Shown here: in pieces, positions 5,743-9,961 of the stretch
Layout of the letters: every line of letters starts with the position of its first letter
Position numbering within the stretch: position 1 is the stretch's first letter
NCBI GenBank assembly: GCA_946886645.1
Contig: CAMPIY010000048.1
Location: 1-9,961, forward strand
From: an uncultured Sphingomonas sp.
Lineage (GTDB): Bacteria; Pseudomonadota; Alphaproteobacteria; Sphingomonadales; Sphingomonadaceae
Direction of reading: 5' to 3'
Length of the DNA: 9,961 nucleotides
The notes under the pieces: generated by a model
Told to the model about the DNA's origin: nothing
Database searches by the model: none
The model's input: only the letters and a program-made list of their open reading frames with translations
Program-made: the position numbers and the translations under genes

Positions 5743-7566
5743 ATGAAACATTGCCGCCTTCTGACCGCATCGCTGCTCGGCGCGAGCGCCCTGGCCTTTG
5801 CCGCGCCGGCCCAGGCCCAGCGCGTCGACAACATCGTCGTGTTCGGCGACAGCTATGCCGACGACGGCAATGCGTTCGAGCTGGCCGGCGTCGACCCGGT
5901 CACCACCATCTATTACTCCACCGGCCGTTTCTCGGGCGGCACCAACTATATCGACACGCTGTCCGACATCCTCGGCGCGACGACCGAGAATTTCGCGATC
6001 GGCGGCGCGATGACGGACAATAGCAACGTCAACCTGGGGCTTCCGGGCTTCCAGACCGAAGTACAGGCGTTCCTCGCGGGCGGCCTGTTGCCAGCGTTCC
6101 CGTCGGGTGACGGGGCGTTCGACGAAAACGACCTGCTGGCCGTGTCCATCGGCGGCAACGATTCCCGCTTCTTCCAGCAGAGCGGCGGATTGCTCGCCGA
6201 TGCGCCCGCCGCCGCCACCGCCGCCGCGGCCAATGCGACGTTCGGGCTCGACCTGCTGGTCGATGCCGGGGCGCGCAACATCAGTTTCCTTGCCGGCAAC
6301 ACGGCCATCCTGCCGGAAGTCGCCGGCGAGCCGGTCGGCGCCGCCGAAATCCGCTCGGCATTTTCGACGACCTTCAACACCGCCATGCAGGACACGCTTG
6401 CAGGCTATGCCGCGGACGGGGTGATGGTCCATTACCTCGACCTGACGCTGGTCGGTGAGCAGGTGACGAACAACCTGGGCGCGTATGGGCTGACCGGGGT
6501 CGCCTGCCCGCTCGACACCACCTGCGTGCTCAACCCGAGCTCGCCCTACCTGTTCTACGTCGATGGCGTTCACCTGACCTCGAAGGGCTTCGAGATCGTC
6601 GGCAAATATATCGCCGCCCAGCTGACCGCGCCGCTGACGCTGCAGGCGCCGAGCGACCTCGCGCTCGACACCGCCCGTCAGTTCGGGCGCACGCTGACGA
6701 CCCGGATGGACACCGGCAGCCCGCGCGACGGCGACATGCCGGAAGGGATGAAGTTCTTCCTGGTCGGCGACGGCTTCAACCGTCACCAGGACGCTGGAGA
6801 GCGCAACCTCGACTACCGTGCGAGCGGGGTCGGCGCCACCGCCGGCGTGCAGTTCGGATTCGGCTCGGGCGTTGCTGGCCTGGCGGTCAACTATTCCAAG
6901 CCCAACGCCAATTTCACCAGCGACGCGGCCGACGTGGACAGCCGCTCGATCCAGGTCGGCGGCTATGCCGGGTTCGGCATCGCCGGGGCGTTCGTCCAGG
7001 GCTATGCCGGCTACGGCTGGGACAAGCATGACATCGACCGCGAAGGCGTGGTCGAGGGCATGAACGCCGACACCAAGGGCCATCATTTCCTGATCGGCGC
7101 CAAGGGCGGCTATCTGATGCCGATGGGCGCCGTCCGCGTCGGTCCGGTGATCGCGCTCGACTATGCCAAGGCCAAGGTCGACGGCTACAGCGAGAGCGGC
7201 GATCCGGCGCTTGCGCTCAACGTCGACGGGATCAGCTACAAGTCGCTGCGCGGAAGCGCAGGCGTCGAGCTCCGCAGCGATTTCGAGGGCGGCGGCGTGC
7301 AGCTTCGCCCCTATGCCTCGGCCGTGGTCGAAAAGGACTTCAGCGGCGACGATCGCACCATCCGCTTCGCCCAGCAGGCATCGCCGACGATCGTCAACAG
7401 CTTCGCCTTCGCCGACGGATCGAAGAAGGCCTATGGCCGCTTCTCGGCGGGGTTCAGCGCCGCGATCCTGACCGGGGTCAGCCTCGACGTTGCGGGGTCG
7501 GCCACGGCCGGCAAGGACCAGGGCGAGGAAACCTCGGCCCATCTCGGGCTGCGGATCGGCTTCTAG
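5743..7566 (+). CDS. GDSL-family esterase/lipase autotransporter
   Basis: A 607-residue outer-membrane protein with a secreted or surface-displayed SGNH-type esterase and a C-terminal autotransporter barrel. Residues 1-25 are a signal peptide (AQA-Q type). The esterase domain, about 27-295, shows all SGNH blocks: FGDSYADDGN with nucleophile Ser37; NFAIGGA with oxyanion Gly87/88; SIGGND with Asn139; and DGVHLT with Asp274 and His277. Cys256 and Cys261 could form a disulfide. From about residue 340 to the end, alternating beta strands rich in Gly, Tyr and Phe form the barrel, ending HLGLRIGF with the terminal Phe typical of outer-membrane assembly signals. The ATG at 5743 has a strong AAGGGGAGG site. 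Likely substrates are lipid or short-chain esters, as for EstA-like autotransporters; the true substrate is unknown. Confidence 0.93.
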   Translation: MKHCRLLTASLLGASALAFAAPAQAQRVDNIVVFGDSYADDGNAFELAGVDPVTTIYYSTGRFSGGTNYIDTLSDILGATTENFAIGGAMTDNSNVNLGLPGFQTEVQAFLAGGLLPAFPSGDGAFDENDLLAVSIGGNDSRFFQQSGGLLADAPAAATAAAANATFGLDLLVDAGARNISFLAGNTAILPEVAGEPVGAAEIRSAFSTTFNTAMQDTLAGYAADGVMVHYLDLTLVGEQVTNNLGAYGLTGVACPLDTTCVLNPSSPYLFYVDGVHLTSKGFEIVGKYIAAQLTAPLTLQAPSDLALDTARQFGRTLTTRMDTGSPRDGDMPEGMKFFLVGDGFNRHQDAGERNLDYRASGVGATAGVQFGFGSGVAGLAVNYSKPNANFTSDAADVDSRSIQVGGYAGFGIAGAFVQGYAGYGWDKHDIDREGVVEGMNADTKGHHFLIGAKGGYLMPMGAVRVGPVIALDYAKAKVDGYSESGDPALALNVDGISYKSLRGSAGVELRSDFEGGGVQLRPYASAVVEKDFSGDDRTIRFAQQASPTIVNSFAFADGSKKAYGRFSAGFSAAILTGVSLDVAGSATAGKDQGEETSAHLGLRIGF

Positions 7567-7567
7567 G

Positions 7568-7582
7568 GGCGGCTAGCCCGCC
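7568..7582. terminator. Short GC-rich inverted repeat between convergent genes
   Basis: GGCGG, loop CTAGC, CCGCC lies exactly where the autotransporter and lipoprotein genes meet tail to tail; part of it lies in the lipoprotein stop region. It could form a small hairpin in both transcripts, but it has only 5 bp and no T tract. No better terminator is visible in the few bases between these genes. Confidence 0.2.
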
Positions 7583-8166
7583 AGGCATTCGGTCAGGACC
7601 CGGCGCGGCTCCGCGCCCGCCGGGACCACCAGCGGCGCGATGCCGCTAATCGAGACGTTGACCGTGCCAGGGCCGCTGAAGGTCTCGGCGACGTCGCGCG
7701 CCGTGTCGCCAGAGTCGATGGCCGCGCGCCATTCGCCGCCAATACCGTCGGGATTCCTCACCGCCGCGATCGGGACCGACGCGGCCTGCCCGTTGCCGGT
7801 GAAGCTGAGCGTCGCGCTACTGTTCGCGTTGGGCGCCATGTAGCGGATGAAGACCAGCTGGTTCGGCCCTTCGGCTTGCTTCCGGCACTGGATTGAAAAG
7901 GCGGGCGTCCCGGCGGGGCCGAACAGGGCCATGCGGTTCGCCTGGTCGACGGTCCAGGCGAGCCCGCCGGTCGCGGCCGGCAGCGCTGCCTGCTGCGCCG
8001 CCTCGGCCGCCGAAGCATTGGCCGGGGCAGCGAGGCCGCTCGCCGACGCATCGCCCAGCAACTCGTCCGACGGTGCGACGGCATTGTCGGCGACCGGGTC
8101 GGTCTTCGCGCAGGCCAGCAGCAGCAGGAAAAGGGCGAAGGGGGACAACGGCAGATATTTGAGCAT
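7573..8166 (-). CDS. Putative lipoprotein of unknown function
   Basis: I do not recognise a named family for this 197-residue product. Residues 1-19 form a lipoprotein signal: Lys3, a hydrophobic core, then LLLAC with Cys19 as the expected lipidated residue. Residues about 20-66 are an Ala-rich, low-complexity linker that would hold the folded part away from the membrane. The globular part (about 68-197) looks beta-rich, with a conserved-looking start (GLAWTVDQANRMALFGPAGT), and has two cysteines (94 and 194) that could pair in the periplasm. The ATG at 8166 is preferred because it places the signal at the N terminus; the AGGGG upstream is close to it. A TTG at 8196 would add ten residues. 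The gene converges on the autotransporter, whose stop lies 6 bases away, and is divergent from the 4TM gene. Confidence 0.75.
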   Translation of the reverse strand: MLKYLPLSPFALFLLLLACAKTDPVADNAVAPSDELLGDASASGLAAPANASAAEAAQQAALPAATGGLAWTVDQANRMALFGPAGTPAFSIQCRKQAEGPNQLVFIRYMAPNANSSATLSFTGNGQAASVPIAAVRNPDGIGGEWRAAIDSGDTARDVAETFSGPGTVNVSISGIAPLVVPAGAEPRRVLTECLAG

Positions 8167-8196
8167 TTCCCCTGAAAAACGATGCAGCGCCGACAA

Positions 8197-8324
8197 TGTT
8201 CAGACCATTGACAGCGCCGCGCAAATGCCCGCTCATGCGCGCTGTCCGGCGCGGCCTGAGGCCAGCCCGCCCGCAAGTGGCGTTCCTGGGCGGCGAACAA
8301 GCCGGCGATGGGAGGGGTGCACAT
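8197..8324. promoter_or_regulatory. Divergent intergenic region between lipoprotein and 4TM genes
   Basis: This 128-base gap separates two divergent genes and should contain both promoters. A perfect TTGACA is present on the plus strand at 8208-8213, but no good -10 box lies 16-18 bases after it (the sequence there is GCTCAT). The gap ends with a strong GGAGGGG ribosome-binding site at 8311-8317 for the 4TM gene. No operator repeats were identified. Confidence 0.35.
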
Positions 8325-8771
8325 ATGGACCAGGCAATGAAGAAGCCGACGCATTTGTGGATCGTCGGATTGGTCGGGCTGATCTGGAACGGGATCGGCT
8401 GCTACGACTATCTGATGACTCGTCTACGCAACGAGGATTATTTCCGGAGCATGGGGACCGACCCGCAGGCCATGCTTTCCTGGGTCGACAGCTTCCCGAT
8501 TTACGCTCAGGCTGGCTGGGGCCTCGGCGTGTGGATGGGCCTGATCGGTTCGGCTCTGCTGCTGATGGGCCATCGCTGGGCGGTACCGGCGCTCGGCCTG
8601 TCATTGCTCGGAGCGGTGGTCGGCCTCGGTTATCAAATCTTCCTTGCCGCGCCGGCGCCGGCCCCGATGAACGAAGGGTTCGGTGCGATGATGCCTTGGA
8701 TCATCATCGCGATCGCCGCGCTGCTCCTTTATTACGCTCGCCGCCAGCAGGCGAACGGAGTGCTTCGCTAA
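8325..8771 (+). CDS. Small four-helix membrane protein, function unknown
   Basis: A 148-residue inner-membrane protein with four clear hydrophobic segments at about residues 9-30, 64-84, 86-108 and 121-140. After the first helix there is a polar loop (RNEDYFRSMGTDPQAML) leading to the SWVDSFPIYAQAGWGLGVW stretch. The order W-N-G-I-G-x-x-D-Y-x-M-T in helix 1 followed by this loop resembles a set of small membrane proteins common in sphingomonads and related bacteria, sometimes labelled loosely as sugar transporters without evidence. I therefore assign no function. The ATG at 8325 has GGAGG 9 bases upstream; an internal ATG at 8337 is possible but less well placed. Its TAA overlaps the stop of the convergent SUKH gene. 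Confidence 0.8.
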   Translation: MDQAMKKPTHLWIVGLVGLIWNGIGCYDYLMTRLRNEDYFRSMGTDPQAMLSWVDSFPIYAQAGWGLGVWMGLIGSALLLMGHRWAVPALGLSLLGAVVGLGYQIFLAAPAPAPMNEGFGAMMPWIIIAIAALLLYYARRQQANGVLR

Positions 8772-9667
8772 AGGAGACCGTGGCGGCGCCGGACTTCGTC
8801 TTCCCAGCCGGTTTCGGGCAGTCCGAAATCGGCCCGGAGTGACGGGTCGGCGTAGCTCAGGAAGCTGATTTCGGCCTCCGCCTGCTGGGCGGGATCGTCG
8901 AGCTGCATCGGATAGCCGGTGACGGGGCTCGGGGGCCTCGCCGCCATCCTGCTGGTGGCCGCCTGCATCTCATCCTGAATCCGTTCCTCGACGGTGCGCT
9001 CGCCAAGCCAGTGGGACATGAGCGCCGCGAGGTCGGGATGCTCGGGTCTGAACGAGCGCTGCCAATCCTCGTCGCTGTCCTCGTCCTCGATTTCCTCGGG
9101 GTCCCAGGCGACAATCTCGCCGGTGCCGAGGTCGATGCAGGACAGCAGCGGGTTTTCGTCGAACAGGGGGAGCAGCTGTTTGGGCCAGTCCTGGCCCAGG
9201 GGACCGTAAGGCTCCCGCGTCAGCTCGCCGTAGCGATCGACGAGTTCGCTTAAGGGAAACAGCCCCTCGCCCGGCCCGAAGCCGCCGTCGGCGATGGCGT
9301 AAAGCTGCCGCACTTCATCGGGCAGCGGCCGCCCGATGGCTGCTTCGGCGCGCGCGAGTGCCGCCTCGCCGGGCGGCGGCGCCAGCGGCTGCGGGCCGGA
9401 CGGCATCCCTCCACCCACGCTCATCGGCCCGCCCGGCCCCATCATGGTGACGCCGGGCATGGTCCCGCCGAACATCGACTGCATCTTGCCAAGCGCACCG
9501 AGCAGCCCCTGCGCCTGAGGCGGCGCATGCTTCCGGAAATCACCCATCAGCGAGCCGAGATCGAGCGGCGTCGCATTGGCGTTCGCGCTCGCCATGGCGG
9601 TGCGCCGCATCGGATCGTTCGCCCGGTCGGCGATGCGTTGGAACAGGTCGAGCGGCAGGTCGGCCAT
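8768..9667 (-). CDS. SUKH (SMI1/KNR4) domain protein with long low-complexity N-terminal region
   Basis: A 299-residue cytosolic protein. Residues 1-60 are mostly helical and polar; about 61-100 are a flexible Met, Gly and Pro-rich linker. A SUKH/SMI1-KNR4 domain spans about 101-225: ALARAEAAIGRPLPDEVRQLY, then the IADGGFGPGEGLFPLSEL core, a later ENPLLSCIDLGTGEIVAWDP, and an acidic stretch (EEIEDEDSDED, 191-201). The C-terminal 75 residues are uncharacterised. SUKH domains often bind and neutralise toxins or occur in regulatory proteins, but no toxin gene is adjacent here and the N-terminal extension is unusual for a plain immunity protein. The ATG at 9667 has AGG 8 bases upstream. The gene starts 21 bases after the L,D-transpeptidase stop on the same strand, so the two probably share a transcript. 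Confidence 0.8.
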   Translation of the reverse strand: MADLPLDLFQRIADRANDPMRRTAMASANANATPLDLGSLMGDFRKHAPPQAQGLLGALGKMQSMFGGTMPGVTMMGPGGPMSVGGGMPSGPQPLAPPPGEAALARAEAAIGRPLPDEVRQLYAIADGGFGPGEGLFPLSELVDRYGELTREPYGPLGQDWPKQLLPLFDENPLLSCIDLGTGEIVAWDPEEIEDEDSDEDWQRSFRPEHPDLAALMSHWLGERTVEERIQDEMQAATSRMAARPPSPVTGYPMQLDDPAQQAEAEISFLSYADPSLRADFGLPETGWEDEVRRRHGLL

Positions 9668-9688
9668 AGGCCGAACCTACCACGCGAC

Positions 9689-9961
9689 TTACTGCAATGG
9701 GTTAACCGGCATATCGTCGGCCGACGCCATCTTCACCGACCCCCCGAACATCTGCGGCATGGCCAGCGCGTCGAACCCGTAGGGGTCGGGGCGGAAGGTC
9801 ACGCCATTGCCGCTCGCCGCGACGGTCAGATAGGTCATGTAGACCGGGATCGGGCGCGGCAGGTCGAACTGATGCTCCACGCCCGTCGCCGAATGCGGGA
9901 CATAGCCGAACACCCAGCGGGCGAAGCGCTGATAATCCTCAAGCCGCACGCAGCCGTTGCT
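9689..9961 (-). CDS. L,D-transpeptidase, YcbB-like (C-terminal end; 5' part beyond window)
   Basis: Only the last 90 residues are present. The first four visible residues, read from the window edge, are Ser-Asn-Gly-Cys followed by VRLEDY: this is the catalytic SNGC-x-R motif of YkuD-fold L,D-transpeptidases, with the catalytic cysteine encoded at 9952-9950. The following ARWVFGYVP and the region IPVYMTYLTVAASGNGVTFRPDPYGFDAL match the C-terminal part of YcbB/LdtD-type enzymes, which form 3-3 cross-links in peptidoglycan in the periplasm. The upstream signal sequence and peptidoglycan-binding parts are outside the window. The SUKH gene follows 21 bases after its stop. Confidence 0.9.
   Translation of the reverse strand, partial: SNGCVRLEDYQRFARWVFGYVPHSATGVEHQFDLPRPIPVYMTYLTVAASGNGVTFRPDPYGFDALAMPQMFGGSVKMASADDMPVNPLQ

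Noticed and set aside
5602..7542. Long open reading frame on the minus strand, opposite the GDSL autotransporter (646 codons).
   Set aside because: It is antisense to a gene with clear catalytic motifs and signal peptide. Its product is Arg, Gly, Ala and Asp-rich with no recognisable domain, as expected from a stop-poor antisense frame in GC-rich DNA.
8768..9667. SUKH protein as the immunity member of a toxin-immunity pair.
   Set aside because: No polymorphic toxin, secretion-linked gene or toxin domain is adjacent, and the architecture is longer than a typical immunity protein.

Overview
The window is GC-rich, densely packed chromosomal DNA that looks like an alphaproteobacterium of the order Sphingomonadales. 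This rests on protein style (HslV with a short leader before the catalytic Thr, a 3TM GTA-type holin, a YcbB-type L,D-transpeptidase, sphingomonad-like small membrane proteins) and on the high GC content. No database search was possible, so genus and species are not assigned. No rRNA, tRNA, CRISPR array, transposase or phage structural gene was seen.

Layout from left to right. Positions 1-834 (minus strand) hold hslV and the start of hslU, the two subunits of the HslUV protease; hslV uses a TTG start. A TMEM175-type (DUF1211) channel gene lies just upstream at 892-1461. Positions 1496-1571 carry a dispersed-type palindromic repeat. Next comes a two-gene lysis cassette on the minus strand: a GH108 endolysin (2051-2599) and then a 3TM holin (1578-1991). 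It resembles the lysis pair of gene transfer agents, and no virion genes are next to it.

Positions 2668-4203 (minus strand) form a tight operon: a secreted DUF4142 protein, a periplasmic type-1 copper protein, and an ECF sigma factor whose start overlaps the copper protein's stop. No anti-sigma gene is visible. Divergent from it is an exported M20 metallopeptidase (4295-5605), followed by a GDSL-esterase autotransporter (5743-7566). A small lipoprotein gene (7573-8166) converges on the autotransporter. It is divergent from a 4TM membrane protein gene (8325-8771), which converges with a SUKH (SMI1/KNR4) domain gene (8768-9667). The window ends inside an L,D-transpeptidase gene whose catalytic Ser-Asn-Gly-Cys motif lies at the very edge (9689-9961).

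Most of the gene content concerns the cell envelope: peptidoglycan cutting and cross-linking, periplasmic copper chemistry, outer-membrane esterase, lipoprotein and small membrane proteins, beside a cytosolic stress protease. The most notable units are the stand-alone GTA-like lysis cassette and the DUF4142-cupredoxin-sigma operon, which may be a small envelope or redox stress circuit. Nothing in the window demands a wholly new defence or mobile system.
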